The notes under the pieces: model-generated | What the model saw: only the letters and a program-made list of their open reading frames with translations | Told to the model about the DNA's origin: nothing | Database searches by the model: none | Translations under genes and position numbers: made by a program | Assembly: GCF_000328475.2 (NCBI RefSeq) | Contig: NC_026478.1 | Coordinates: 1,922,001 to 1,986,000, forward strand | DNA length: 64,000 nt | Origin: Mycosarcoma maydis | Taxonomy: Eukaryota > Basidiomycota > Ustilaginomycetes > Ustilaginales | Direction of reading: 5' to 3' | In this document: positions 1 to 9,701 of the stretch, piece after piece | Numbering within the stretch: position 1 is the first letter of the stretch | How the letters are laid out: each line of letters opens with the position of its first letter

Positions 1-1151
1 TGTACAGCGGTCGAAGCGCCTCGCTTCCAACCAGCGCAGGCGGTGCCCAGCTCGGAGGGGTACCCAGCATCCACAACCAAACCTACTCGGAAGCCCTGCT
101 GCGCCACGCCGAAGGACTCTGGGACCTCGCCATCAACAGCTCGCCAAAGCAGGTCTACTCGATGGCACAACCCGTAGCTGGCCAAAGCTACCCGTCGAGC
201 GACTACGAGGATGATCTCGCTTTTGCCGGTCTGTGGATGGCATTGGCCAAAGCCGATGCTAGCTACGCCAACCAGGGTCTCGCCTTTTATCCCAATGGTA
301 GCAATGCCTTTGCAAGCATCAACGCTGCGCTCAACTGGGATCGCAAAGTGGCCGCCCTTCCTGTCCTTGCGACCCAGCTGGCTCAGCACAATGCCTCGAT
401 GAATCTCGATATGTCGCGCTTCCAGAACGACGCCGAGTCGTACTTTGACCGCCTGACGGACGGCAAGATGCAGTACGTCAGCCAGACGAGAGGTGGTCTT
501 TACTGGTGGAAGGGCGACAGCGATGCTGCAAGTCTCAATCCTGCCCTCAACGCTGCCTTTATCGCTGATCTTTACTCGGGCTTCGCTACGACCTCGGCCA
601 AGACGAGCGCCTATCGATCGCTCGCCGACTCACAAGTCGACTATCTTCTTGGAGACAACAACTACAACGGGCCTTACGTGGTCGGACAGCATCCCAACAG
701 CCCTCAAAACCCTCACTCGGCCATGGCATCTGGCGGAAATGATATCACCAACGTCAACAACAGCCCGCCCCAAGAATTACATGTGCTGTATGGTGCTGTG
801 GTTGGAGGACCCGACAAGCAGGATCGTTTCTTCGATATTCGAGACGACTGGCCTCAGACAGAGATTGCACTCGACTACAACGCTCCACTGGTAGCTGCAG
901 CCGTATCGCGCATCGCTAGAAACGTGACGAAAGATCCGCCTTATACCACATCCAGCGGGAGTGCCAACGTAGCCCAGGGGCGACCCACCGATGCAGCATA
1001 CCCCGCTAAGAGCGGCGGACTCAGCCAAGGCGCAAAAATTGCGATTGCTGTGATCGTCGTTGTTGTTGTGCTTGCCGCGATTGGCGGTCTGTGTTGGTGG
1101 CAGCGCCAACGTATCCGGTGGTACTTTCGCCAGAAGAAGATGGGTCTATAG
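1..1151 (+). CDS. GH9 endoglucanase, membrane-anchored, 5'-truncated
   Basis: The reading frame is already open at the left edge (codons from base 3), so the first ATG inside it, at 162, is internal and the true start lies outside the window; 382 residues are visible. They fit the C-terminal half of a glycoside hydrolase family 9 (alpha/alpha)6 barrel: an LLRHAEGLWDLA helix, a VVGQHPNSPQNPHSAMA segment matching the first GH9 active-site signature, and a TEIALDYNAPLVAA segment matching the second, whose Glu is the catalytic acid in the family. A hydrophobic helix of about 21 residues (IAIAVIVVVVVLAAIGGL, bases about 1036-1098) follows, then a short basic tail, so the enzyme is probably a type I membrane protein with its catalytic domain outside the cell. 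The likely role is hydrolysis of beta-1,4-glucan. The family call is firm; the substrate is inferred. Confidence 0.88.
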   Translation, partial: YSGRSASLPTSAGGAQLGGVPSIHNQTYSEALLRHAEGLWDLAINSSPKQVYSMAQPVAGQSYPSSDYEDDLAFAGLWMALAKADASYANQGLAFYPNGSNAFASINAALNWDRKVAALPVLATQLAQHNASMNLDMSRFQNDAESYFDRLTDGKMQYVSQTRGGLYWWKGDSDAASLNPALNAAFIADLYSGFATTSAKTSAYRSLADSQVDYLLGDNNYNGPYVVGQHPNSPQNPHSAMASGGNDITNVNNSPPQELHVLYGAVVGGPDKQDRFFDIRDDWPQTEIALDYNAPLVAAAVSRIARNVTKDPPYTTSSGSANVAQGRPTDAAYPAKSGGLSQGAKIAIAVIVVVVVLAAIGGLCWWQRQRIRWYFRQKKMGL

Positions 1152-1170
1152 CTTCGGCACGGATCCCCAT

Positions 1171-1188
1171 CCCCCCCCCCCCCCCCCC
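1171..1188. repeat. poly-C homopolymer
   Basis: Eighteen consecutive C begin about 20 bases after the stop of the endoglucanase gene. The exact length is prone to sequencing error. Confidence 0.9.
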
Positions 1189-1361
1189 GTGAAGCATGCT
1201 CACGTGTCAGTTTTGTCATTCTTTCTCACGCTCACCTCCTTTCTCGCATGCACATCATAAACAGCAAATCACGTAGACTTCCCTTGGGTATAAAGTCAGG
1301 TACATTTAACACGGCAAGGACAATCTCTCTTCATTTGGACCTATCATTCGCAGCGATCACA

Positions 1362-1378
1362 TGTGTGTGTGTGTGTGT
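1362..1378. repeat. (TG)n microsatellite
   Basis: An uninterrupted TG dinucleotide run in the intergenic stretch before the SYLF-SH3 gene. Confidence 0.9.
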
Positions 1379-1756
1379 TTCAAAGTAGCGCTTCTTGTTA
1401 ACAGTCAATGCGGAAGGAAATGAATTGAGTTCTGTCCGTTCACGATTCGGTCTACCAATTACTGTATTCGTTCTGTTCAAAGAAACCGTGCGTGCATACA
1501 CGACGGTTTCAAAAGAGCTTGGTCTCCAGCTTCGCGTCGTCGTGAAATGGTATCCAAGTTTTGGTCGGTGGTGTTCTTTCCCGGGCCATGTGCTTGTGGA
1601 GACTGTGCCGCGTGGCGGTGCACATTTCACACCTCGCTTGCTTGAACCGTGGCAGATGCACAGTATTTTGACAACCCCTCCCAGCCACCACCATCGTTTC
1701 CACACAGTTGTCTGTACCTTCTTTCCAGTGGCCTCAGAATCACAGAATAGTGCAGA

Positions 1757-3355
1757 ATGCCGATCGACCTTAGAAAAGCGCTCAAGACAGACGATCCCAA
1801 GTGGGATAAGCTCAAGCAGAGTTACAAAAAGGTCGAGACCGGTGCTTGGAACGTCCTGGCACCAGTCGGTCAGTGGTCCAATCGCACCGCCGGCAAGCTG
1901 GGTGCTGAATCATTCTGGCCCACTGAGCTTGGTCTGGAATGCGACAAAGCTGCCAGAATCCTGCGTACCTTTACCGCAAAGGGCGCCTCTGTCGAAGTAT
2001 CTGCCAACGATGCTGCTGGTATCAGCGACCAGTCCGCTGTGGTACCTCCGCCAGCGCCCAAATACGACGAGAAAGGCAAGAACGTCAAGGACCCACATAA
2101 ATACGACAGCCGTAAGACGCAAAAGGTCATCCGCAAGATACCTCCCAAGGTGCTTCAGAAGGCGCACGGACTTGCCATCTTCACCGTGTTTCGAACAGGA
2201 TTCGGCTTCTCTGGTGCATCAGGCTCCGGCGTTGTGCTATCGCGTCTGCCAGATGGATCGTGGTCTGCACCCTCGGGCCTCTTGATCCATACGCTTGGGT
2301 ACGGGTTTCTTATCGGTCTTGATATCTATGACGTCGTCCTGGTGCTTCGTAATCAGAAGGCGGTAGACGCGTTCAAACGCCCAAAGGTCAGTCTCGGTGG
2401 TGAGCTCACAGTTGCCTTTGGCCCCGTCGGCAACGGCGCCATGGTAGAATCCGGCCTCGAGGCAGCACCGTGCTGGTCGTACGTCAAAAGCAAAGGCTTC
2501 TATGTAGGCTTGCAGCTAGACGGCACCATCGTCTTGAAGCGCGAAGATGAGAACGGACGATTCTACAATGCACCTGGCATCAAAGCTGAAAACATCCTCT
2601 CTGGTCAGCTGCCAGGACCTGTCCCTGCAGCTGTGATGCCCCTGTGGCAGACGATCTACGCTGCTGAAGAAAGACCCGAGTTGATGGGCACCGACCGAAT
2701 TCCTGAAGGCACTACGCCGGGTGATCTTGAGATGACGGAGGAAGATATGAAAGACGCCAGTAGCCTCGCTTCGAAGGAGCATCAGCAGCAGCAACAATAC
2801 GGCACAGCTGTAGCACCCGTCGGAAGTCTTTCATCGCGAAGAGTGCCGCCTCCTCCTTCTGTTCAAGCTACAGCACCCGGCTCGAGCAATTCCGCAGCTG
2901 TTTTGGAGCCTACCTCTCGAACCTACGCAGACCTCCCACCTGATTACGAGTTCGCCAACGCTCCTGTCACGCAGCAAGGGGGAAAGCAGCTGAACAATTC
3001 TGCTTCAGATCAATCATATCAACCTCGCTCAGATGACCTGCCTCCAAATCCCTTCTCACACCCCGGAGATGCTCCTGCTGGCGCTGCCCAGTTCGAATCC
3101 GCGGAGCAGGAAAAGGCAAGGCTTCAGCAGCAGTATGTCGCTGCTCCGGGAGTTGGGCCCGCTGCGCACGCTACCTCGTCGCTTCCTGGGCAGGTAGAAG
3201 CTCTGTACGACTTTGATGGACAGGAACAGGAAGATCTCCCCTTCAAGACGGGCGACATCATCCAAGTCACCGGGCAGGAAGACGAAATGTGGTGGCGTGG
3301 CTTGCTCAATGGCCGCTCTGGCATCTTCCCATCAAATTACACTCGAGCTCTTTGA
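1757..3355 (+). CDS. Ysc84/Lsb3-like SYLF and SH3 domain protein
   Basis: The product has 532 residues and no intron. The N-terminal third carries the SYLF (DUF500) domain: ESFWPTELGLECDKAARIL, then a lysine-rich insert, then a conserved core with HGLAIFTVFRTGFGFSGASGSG, LGYGFLIGLDIYDVVLVL and VAFGPVGNGA (about residues 135-240). A disordered Pro/Gln/Ser linker follows, and an SH3 domain ends the protein (about 475-532; ALYDF, the WW pair in EMWWRG, and GIFPSNY). This is the architecture of yeast Ysc84/Lsb3, which bind actin and phosphoinositides and act with Las17 at endocytic patches. The linker has a PPDY motif (residues 394-397), a possible Rsp5 WW-domain ligand, and an Rsp5 gene lies 20 kb away. 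The SYLF core contains a longer charged insert than yeast Ysc84. Confidence 0.9.
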   Translation: MPIDLRKALKTDDPKWDKLKQSYKKVETGAWNVLAPVGQWSNRTAGKLGAESFWPTELGLECDKAARILRTFTAKGASVEVSANDAAGISDQSAVVPPPAPKYDEKGKNVKDPHKYDSRKTQKVIRKIPPKVLQKAHGLAIFTVFRTGFGFSGASGSGVVLSRLPDGSWSAPSGLLIHTLGYGFLIGLDIYDVVLVLRNQKAVDAFKRPKVSLGGELTVAFGPVGNGAMVESGLEAAPCWSYVKSKGFYVGLQLDGTIVLKREDENGRFYNAPGIKAENILSGQLPGPVPAAVMPLWQTIYAAEERPELMGTDRIPEGTTPGDLEMTEEDMKDASSLASKEHQQQQQYGTAVAPVGSLSSRRVPPPPSVQATAPGSSNSAAVLEPTSRTYADLPPDYEFANAPVTQQGGKQLNNSASDQSYQPRSDDLPPNPFSHPGDAPAGAAQFESAEQEKARLQQQYVAAPGVGPAAHATSSLPGQVEALYDFDGQEQEDLPFKTGDIIQVTGQEDEMWWRGLLNGRSGIFPSNYTRAL

Positions 3356-3908
3356 GAATGTGATTCTGTATGAACACCAAAGCAAAGACATGCTCCTTTT
3401 TCACTTTGTATGATAGGAAACCCTTTTGATGCCTTGCTTCAATTCTACTCATTCACATCTGTATATGCTCCCTTCATTTCTCTGGCAGGCAGACTCTAGT
3501 AATTGTGAATCGTGAATCGTGAATCGTGAATCGTGAATCGTGAATCATTCACAATTCGTGATTGATACACGATTTACCCAAGTTAATCAGGTGTCAGTCG
3601 TGGGGTGGAACTTCATGCAGGGACTAAAAAACTCCCCATTCACGATTCATAATCGTGATTATTCATGACCTGCCAAGACTTGAAACCACAACTCGTATGA
3701 GGCGGCAGAGGCGGGAACTGCGTAATCTGCGACTCAGCTTTTTCAGATTGGGCTGCATGCAACGCCACATTCACGATTCTACCCTCCTCAGAAATCCTCT
3801 ATCGTTCTCACTTTTCGATTCGACTGTTCCCCTGTAGTCAGGTGACGAGATCGAGTTCACGTTCACGGTCGAGCTTCGTAGCAACTGGCTAACTTCCAAG
3901 CCGACAAC
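3356..3908. other. intergenic region with heptamer array
   Basis: No gene is seen. The stretch contains the longest GTGAATC tandem array of the window (3504-3548) and an inverted copy around 3641-3666. Short open frames here have no family features. Confidence 0.5.
3504..3548. repeat. GTGAATC heptamer tandem array
   Basis: About six head-to-tail copies of the heptamer GTGAATC, followed at once by its reverse complement (ATTCAC). Shorter copies of the same motif recur in many intergenic regions of this window. Confidence 0.92.
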
Positions 3909-5861
3909 ATGTCCAATGTTCGTGGGCCCACTTCGGCGCTGACCGAGTTTCTTCGGGAGCGAGGTATTACGGCTCGAAATACCAATCGATTCCGACGACG
4001 AGACCAGAACGAGCAAGAGGCTGTCGCCACAGCTACTGCTGCTGCTGTTACCAATGCCTCATCGTTACCTGCTCCTGCTTCACCTGCACCAGCGCCACGA
4101 ACTCGTGGTGCCCTGGCTCGCAATGGCAGCTCGATGAATTTCGAAGAAGACGACGAGACCGACGACGATCTGCCTCAGGCTGCGACGGCTTCCATAGAAG
4201 TCGAGGCAAAGGCGAGCACAAGGTCGGGCTATCAAACGCGATCGAATGGAAAGAAGCGTGCTCAACCAGATCAAGTCGTTGCAGAGGCTAGCAGCACCCT
4301 CGACGGTAAAGGAAAGAAGAAGGCCAAGAACGAGCAAGACGAGGACGATGATGATTACAATCCCAAGGGCTCATCCAAGAAAGGAAAGGGCCCAGCACGC
4401 GAAGATTGGGAAGATTCGCTCGGCCTGCCACAAGCGAGCAGCTCCCGTGCCAACCATTCGTACGCCAGCAGAACACCCGGCAGCATTGCGTATTGCGGCA
4501 TGTGCAAGATGAAATTCACGGTCACTTCGTACACCAAGATGTCGGAGAAAGGTCCCCTCTGCCACCGTTGCGGTCCAATGTACAAGGGGCCAGGCGGAGT
4601 TGGTGCTGATGACAAAGCCAAGTCAACACCCAAAAAGAGACAGATTCGACGCAAGACATTGCAGGACAGCGTCCATCAGAGCTTCCCGAGCTTGCAGAGA
4701 TACTGTATCGAGATAGTGAGTCGCCATATTGAAGACGTCGAGGCACTCGGTCTGATCGGATTTGACAGCAAGGACGCCATCAGCAAGTCGATCTCGAAGA
4801 ATCGCAGCCTCAACCCTACGACGCTGCAGCTATTTCTATCCCCTTTCATCAAAACGCTCTCGCTCTACGATTGCAGCAAGCTGGACAGTCAGTCTTTGCA
4901 GAGCATCGCGACGTTTGCGCCCAATCTTGAGCACATTAACCTACAGCTGTGCGGCATGCTTGACAATGACGCAATCGATGCCTGGGCACAGAAGCTGACC
5001 AAACTCAAGAGCATCGAACTCTATGGACCCTTTTTGGTTCGCAAAGAAGCCTGGCACCGCTTCTTTGCAGCCGTCGGCCCTCGTCTTGAGAGCTTCAAAA
5101 TCCGGGAATCGCCTCGTTTTGATCTATCGTGCGCTGAGTCGATGGTGCAGCACTGCCCGAATCTGCGAGAGCTCGGTCTTGCACAGATTGGTCCGCTGGA
5201 CAAGACGATGCTCAAGCCGCTGGAAAGCTACGGCGACCAGCTCACGTACCTCGACATCTCGGATCCAGGCGTATCGGCGCCAGGTATTCCGCCCAAGTCG
5301 TTGGAAAACGACGAAGTGGTAAGCCTGCTCAAAGCGGTGGGCAAGAACCTAACCTACCTGGACACTTCCAAGAACATTGACCTCACTGACCGTATCATTG
5401 TTGAAGCCATCTCGCCGTGCTGTCACAAACTCAAGACGCTACGCCTGATCGGGCTGGAAAACCTTAAAGCCGAGACGGTTGCTGGCATGTTTGCTGACTG
5501 GACACTGGAGGGTGTGACCGGTATCTCGTACCTGTATCTCGACCGAATGCTCAAACTCGATGACAGTCTGATGGAACCTTTGTTGACGCATTCGGGACCT
5601 GATCTTGTCGAGCTGTCGCTCAACTCGGTGGATGGGATCACTGATACAGGTCTGGAAGTGCTTGCCAACGCGAAGAACCTGACCAAACTGGAGACGCTCG
5701 ATCTCTCATTTGTGCGAGCAGTCGACGATGATAGCCTGGACAAGATTTGTCGTAACATTGACAGCCTGAAAAAGGTATCGGTGTTTGGCTGCAACCGCAT
5801 CAGCGACTTTTTCAGATCGGACCGGGTCAGGATCGTCGGCAAGGAAAAGTACGCCGCCTGA
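3909..5861 (+). CDS. rad7: Rad7/Rhp7-like nucleotide excision repair protein
   Basis: The product has 650 residues in one exon. It opens with the Rad7-type motif GPTSALTEFLRERGI. A long acidic and lysine-rich disordered region follows (about 35-190). Next is a zinc-binding knuckle with CxxC pairs at residues 196/199 and 218/221 (YCGMC ... LCHRC). The rest is a leucine-rich repeat array from about residue 255 to the end (repeats such as LEHINLQLCGMLDN, LTYLDISDPG and LETLDLSFVRAVDDDSL). In yeast, Rad7 with Rad16 (and Elc1/Cul3 as a ubiquitin ligase) recognises damage in non-transcribed DNA for global genome repair; a nuclear role is expected here too. The ATG at 3909 is chosen because the conserved N-terminal motif starts within four residues of it. 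The length is close to the family's usual 565-650. Confidence 0.92.
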   Translation: MSNVRGPTSALTEFLRERGITARNTNRFRRRDQNEQEAVATATAAAVTNASSLPAPASPAPAPRTRGALARNGSSMNFEEDDETDDDLPQAATASIEVEAKASTRSGYQTRSNGKKRAQPDQVVAEASSTLDGKGKKKAKNEQDEDDDDYNPKGSSKKGKGPAREDWEDSLGLPQASSSRANHSYASRTPGSIAYCGMCKMKFTVTSYTKMSEKGPLCHRCGPMYKGPGGVGADDKAKSTPKKRQIRRKTLQDSVHQSFPSLQRYCIEIVSRHIEDVEALGLIGFDSKDAISKSISKNRSLNPTTLQLFLSPFIKTLSLYDCSKLDSQSLQSIATFAPNLEHINLQLCGMLDNDAIDAWAQKLTKLKSIELYGPFLVRKEAWHRFFAAVGPRLESFKIRESPRFDLSCAESMVQHCPNLRELGLAQIGPLDKTMLKPLESYGDQLTYLDISDPGVSAPGIPPKSLENDEVVSLLKAVGKNLTYLDTSKNIDLTDRIIVEAISPCCHKLKTLRLIGLENLKAETVAGMFADWTLEGVTGISYLYLDRMLKLDDSLMEPLLTHSGPDLVELSLNSVDGITDTGLEVLANAKNLTKLETLDLSFVRAVDDDSLDKICRNIDSLKKVSVFGCNRISDFFRSDRVRIVGKEKYAA

Positions 5862-6944
5862 TTCGCACATACCCTATGTTACACTTGCATTCATATGACT
5901 CTCCGGTCCTAGCTTGCTCAGTAGGAGTAAATCATCATGCCGAGCTATCGACCTCTTTGTCTTGAGCTGCCGTTTTCGTCAGGAGGCTGGATGGGACTTC
6001 AAGTTACATTGCTTGATATGCACGCTGAGAATCGTGAATATGCAGAAGGGATATGATGGTCGGCAAGATTGGCCCGTGTGAGCTCGGAAAGGGTCCCACG
6101 AGACACTGATTCGCCACAATCACATGCTGTGAATCTTGCAGACACAGCCTCCTGGCCCATGTGCATACAAGGGGGAGAGCATGCAAATTACGTTGTAGTC
6201 TGTCTGGGTCATGATGTGGAGTGCTTCTATGACTCTCGAGGAGAGGTTGCCGGTCCGCTTTTGCCGCTTAATCGTGAATATTCGTGATTATTCTGTATCA
6301 CACAACACAAATTATTATAAATAATTCAGAAGAAAAGGCGTGCTTCGGCTCCCCCGCTCCTGTCTCGGTTGCCCAAATGCACGGAATGGAGCCCCGACTA
6401 ATCACGCTTCCCGCGATCTGCCGCTGTGTCTCCTCATGCCTGTGTCATCCTTCGTTCGTGATTTGTGCTTCTATTCACGCTTGTTTCGATCCAAAGTGAG
6501 CAACCCTTTATTCATTTTGCACCTCACGAACATGACCACAGTCGGAGTTCGGCGCTCCGCGGGTGTTCGCTTTTGCTTCTTTATCGGTGCACGATCGGTG
6601 CTGTTGGCAATCTGGCATTCAAGAGTTAACAGTCAACTTAGCTTGGATGCTGGTTGGGTCGCGCCGAAAAATCGTGAATCGTGAATGACGGAATTGCTGA
6701 GCCGGTGAACTTGGCCTCGTGTCAGCCAGATTCGAGATTCGTGATTCTTATCGTGAATCCTCGCACTTTGCTTAACAGTCTCGAGGGCTCCAAGCATCTT
6801 GGCAGGTGATACCTCTCTCCAGAATCGTGGATACTAGTCGCTGCCCTTCGACTCCGTCGCTTCGCCGCTGCTCGTACCGCACCACGACATGAGCGACCAC
6901 ACCATTGCATTCTTCTGAGGTAACCAACCGCCGCATCTGACAGT
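5862..6944. other. intergenic region, about 1.1 kb, no gene seen
   Basis: This stretch separates rad7 from the arrestin-like gene. It contains dispersed copies of the GTGAATC/GATTCAC motif (about 6271-6290, 6670-6685, 6727-6760) and an AT-rich patch near 6295-6330. Its short open frames lack coding character. Confidence 0.5.
6670..6686. repeat. GTGAATC motif, two copies
   Basis: Two adjacent GTGAAT units upstream of the arrestin-like gene, part of the dispersed heptamer family. Confidence 0.8.
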
Positions 6945-9701
6945 ATGGCAGTGGTCAGCAGAGTCTCTGTCCCCGATTTGCGCCATGTGGGCTTGGGTGC
7001 AACTATTCAGTCCACAGGCTCATCGCCAGCCAGCAGCACACCTCTCGCTTGTGGCTTCGATGGGACCATGTCCATAGGCCGCTCCAGTGGCCTTCGCACC
7101 GAACCGCTGACCCGGGAAAACCTCGCCTCTCTTCCGAACAACGGCAACATCACCCTCCCTGGTCGGTTGCAATCTCAAATGCGGATGGACTCTCGGCGCG
7201 GTGCTCTTCCAGGTGGATCAGCGCTCGAACGTGTAGCTACTTTCGACAGCTGTAGAGCTTCCATCTTGACTGATAGCACCGAATTTAGCACCTCGAGCAC
7301 CATTAATCGAGGATATGCAGCCCGCATCGATGTCAAAGGTAAAGTCAAGCCCTTGTCTTCTACACCTGAAAGACACGCTTGCCAGACCATCGCCTTTCTC
7401 GAAGGTCCCTCAGACTCGATCGATTACAAGACCTATCGACCTGGAGATGAGATCAAGGGCGCCGTTCACCTCCTTCGCAACGACCCGGAGCGTGGCATTA
7501 TCACTGGCGTCAAGGCTCGCATTCGAGGCGACCTCGAGACCAGCGTCTTTGGCGTAGGCGACTCGAGCTACTACTCGATGGATAACGAGCATGGCATCGC
7601 CCGTCGTCAGCTCCTCTTTTTCTCCGAGCAAAAGACCCTCGTCACCAAAGCTGACCTCGAGTCGGGTGCCTTTGAACTCGAACAGACCGGCCTTGTAGAC
7701 CATGGACGACGCAACAACCTCGCTGTGCCTTTTAGCTTTGTTCTACCCCTCAAGCTACACGCTTCAGCACTCGACATGCTCGACAGCAAGCTCAAGAAGA
7801 CATTCAAGCAAGGCAAAAAGTACATCGATCTGCCACCTTCCATCGACATGGAGACTCGCTACGCTCCTCCTAAACCGAATCAGCTCTTTGGCCAGGTCAG
7901 AGACAAGCTGCATGGTCAAAAGCTGCGACCCATGGCACGCATCAAGTACGAGATCGATATCATTGTCAGCAGGCAGCGTTTCGGATCGGTGCTGCTGCCA
8001 CACAAACGAGGCGAGCGCATCATCTTGGCATTTGCTGTCGAGCCGTATCCTCCGCGCACCGCCGGTCTTGCCGTGCCAACGCTCGAACCCATCCGCGCCC
8101 GCCGTGTGACGTCGCGAGGTGATCGCGACGTATCGACCGAACGCAACGCTTCAACTGACACTGCCTCTATCCATTCAGCTGATTCGCAAGAGAATGAAAC
8201 CGTCGATGAGGATGAGGATTCGTGGGCTTCGGATCTCGGTGGCTTTCGGCCCACACAGGAAGTGTTCGGTGCCCTACCACTCGAAGCTGCCCCAGCCTTT
8301 GCACCAAGTTCCATTGCCCGCTCCATCTCCAGGCCAGGTCTTCCCGGCTGTCGACGCAAGAGTTACATCAACGTCAAAGAAGGCGTAGACGGTCGCATGA
8401 AGGGCTGGCTGACGCACTCGCTCGAAAGCACACTGCATGGAGGCCGTGGCTCTTTCGAAGCCATTCTTTCGGTGCCTGCGATGGCGGCTCTCTACATGGA
8501 GACCAAGATCCCGTTCAGCTTGGAGCTGCGTATGCCTCAACATCTCGTCGGATCTTACGAGCCGCAGGTCGAGTTGGCGCTTGTTCGATCCGTTATGACC
8601 TACTCGCGACTCGGTACGCTGGTCATCGAAAAGGAAGACCCAGACAACCTTTCCGGCTTCAGCGGTCCACACTCCTGGTCCGAGCGCATCCGTATCGTCA
8701 ACATGGAGCGTCAAGCAGATGACCACCTGCCGCCTTTCTACGAGCAGGGTCAGGCAAGGCAGATCTACACAGGCAACTTTGCCATTGGTCGCTACGAAAA
8801 GATGATCAAGGCGGGTTCGTCGGCGCCGCTCAAGCAGAAACTGATCCAGGAACCGGAGCTGCGCTTGGTCGTACCGAGTTTTTCATTCAAGGCGTTGAGA
8901 ATCGAGTATAGGCTGAGAGTGAAAATCTCGTTGCCTGGTAAGGAAGAACTGCAAGCATCGACTTCGTCCTCGTCGCCAGCAGCTGCAGAGAAGCATTTGG
9001 TGATGGAGACTCCTCCTGTGCACGTTGCGGCCAATCCAGATACGGTCGATTTCACACGCCAGCAGGTGGCCGAGCCGCTGGATGACGAGTCACTGTCCAC
9101 CGTCGACCTGCTGGATGAGGACGAAGAGCGAATGCTCGAGGCTTCCGCTTCTCGATTCATGCGTCGCCCCTTTACACCGTCTTGGCCTATTCCTGCTGCT
9201 GCTGATGAGGAGGACGAAGATGTTTCAGCCCAAGCCACGCCTTTGGCGCGAACACCACGTCGACGTTCACTCGACCTTGCAGCACTCACCAATCTTAGCG
9301 CCGCCAACACCCAGAATTGCTCGGTGAAAACGAGACACTCATCTCGTCCGCTGCCTCGATTATCAGCAATCTTCGAATNNNNNNNNNNNNNNNNNNNNNN
9401 NNNNNNNNNNNNNNNNNNNNNNNNNNNNNNNNNNNNNNNNNNNNNNNNNNNNNNNNNNNNNNNNNNNNNNNNNNNNNNCAATTCTTCGAGCTCTCCCGCG
9501 CTCGAAGTACCCTCCCTGGACCCCATCCCGGACGAAGCCGACGTCGATGACCAAGACCAATTGACCGAACACCTCGCGTTGGGTCTCATCGATCGCGAAC
9601 ATGCTGCTGCCGTCGTAGCCGCTCGAACTACGCACAGAGCCGCAATCGCCACGAGTCAGGCCCTGCCGAGTTACTCGGATAGTATTACCATCCTCGGTTG
9701 A
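6945..9701 (+). CDS. arrestin-like (ART-type) protein with PY motifs, interrupted by an assembly gap
   Basis: The frame is open on both sides of a 100-N gap (9379-9478) and totals about 918 codons; the true length near the gap is unknown. About residues 145-380 resemble an arrestin N-domain: IAFLEGPSDSIDYKTYRPGDEIKGAVHL gives the beta-strand turn, followed by GVKARIRGDLET and VPFSFVLPLKL. About residues 480-670 resemble an arrestin C-domain (GSFEAILSVPAM, IPFSLELRMPQ, FKALRIEYRLRVKISL). A PPFY motif lies at 596-599 and an LPSY motif ten residues from the C-terminus, both typical Rsp5 WW ligands. Yeast ART proteins recruit Rsp5 to plasma-membrane transporters for ubiquitination and endocytosis. 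Acidic Asp/Glu stretches flank the domains. The family call rests on motif reading and is moderate. The ATG at 6945 is the first in frame. Confidence 0.68.
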   Translation: MAVVSRVSVPDLRHVGLGATIQSTGSSPASSTPLACGFDGTMSIGRSSGLRTEPLTRENLASLPNNGNITLPGRLQSQMRMDSRRGALPGGSALERVATFDSCRASILTDSTEFSTSSTINRGYAARIDVKGKVKPLSSTPERHACQTIAFLEGPSDSIDYKTYRPGDEIKGAVHLLRNDPERGIITGVKARIRGDLETSVFGVGDSSYYSMDNEHGIARRQLLFFSEQKTLVTKADLESGAFELEQTGLVDHGRRNNLAVPFSFVLPLKLHASALDMLDSKLKKTFKQGKKYIDLPPSIDMETRYAPPKPNQLFGQVRDKLHGQKLRPMARIKYEIDIIVSRQRFGSVLLPHKRGERIILAFAVEPYPPRTAGLAVPTLEPIRARRVTSRGDRDVSTERNASTDTASIHSADSQENETVDEDEDSWASDLGGFRPTQEVFGALPLEAAPAFAPSSIARSISRPGLPGCRRKSYINVKEGVDGRMKGWLTHSLESTLHGGRGSFEAILSVPAMAALYMETKIPFSLELRMPQHLVGSYEPQVELALVRSVMTYSRLGTLVIEKEDPDNLSGFSGPHSWSERIRIVNMERQADDHLPPFYEQGQARQIYTGNFAIGRYEKMIKAGSSAPLKQKLIQEPELRLVVPSFSFKALRIEYRLRVKISLPGKEELQASTSSSSPAAAEKHLVMETPPVHVAANPDTVDFTRQQVAEPLDDESLSTVDLLDEDEERMLEASASRFMRRPFTPSWPIPAAADEEDEDVSAQATPLARTPRRRSLDLAALTNLSAANTQNCSVKTRHSSRPLPRLSAIFEXXXXXXXXXXXXXXXXXXXXXXXXXXXXXXXXXXNSSSSPALEVPSLDPIPDEADVDDQDQLTEHLALGLIDREHAAAVVAARTTHRAAIATSQALPSYSDSITILG
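9379..9478. other. assembly gap (100 N) inside the arrestin-like gene
   Basis: Exactly 100 N, the conventional filler for a gap of unknown size. The reading frame happens to continue in the same phase after the filler, which does not prove that the true gap length preserves it. Confidence 0.98.

Larger units (their letters stand above)
1152..1756. other. intergenic region with homopolymer and microsatellite
   Basis: This is the 3' flank of the endoglucanase gene and the promoter side of the SYLF-SH3 gene. It holds an 18-base C run (1171-1188) and a TG dinucleotide repeat (1362-1378). Overlapping open frames lack family resemblance and I see no gene. Confidence 0.5.

Noticed and set aside
1395..2285. 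A 296-codon plus-strand frame overlapping the start of the SYLF-SH3 gene
   Set aside because: Out of frame with a confidently identified gene, and the part upstream of it has no domain.
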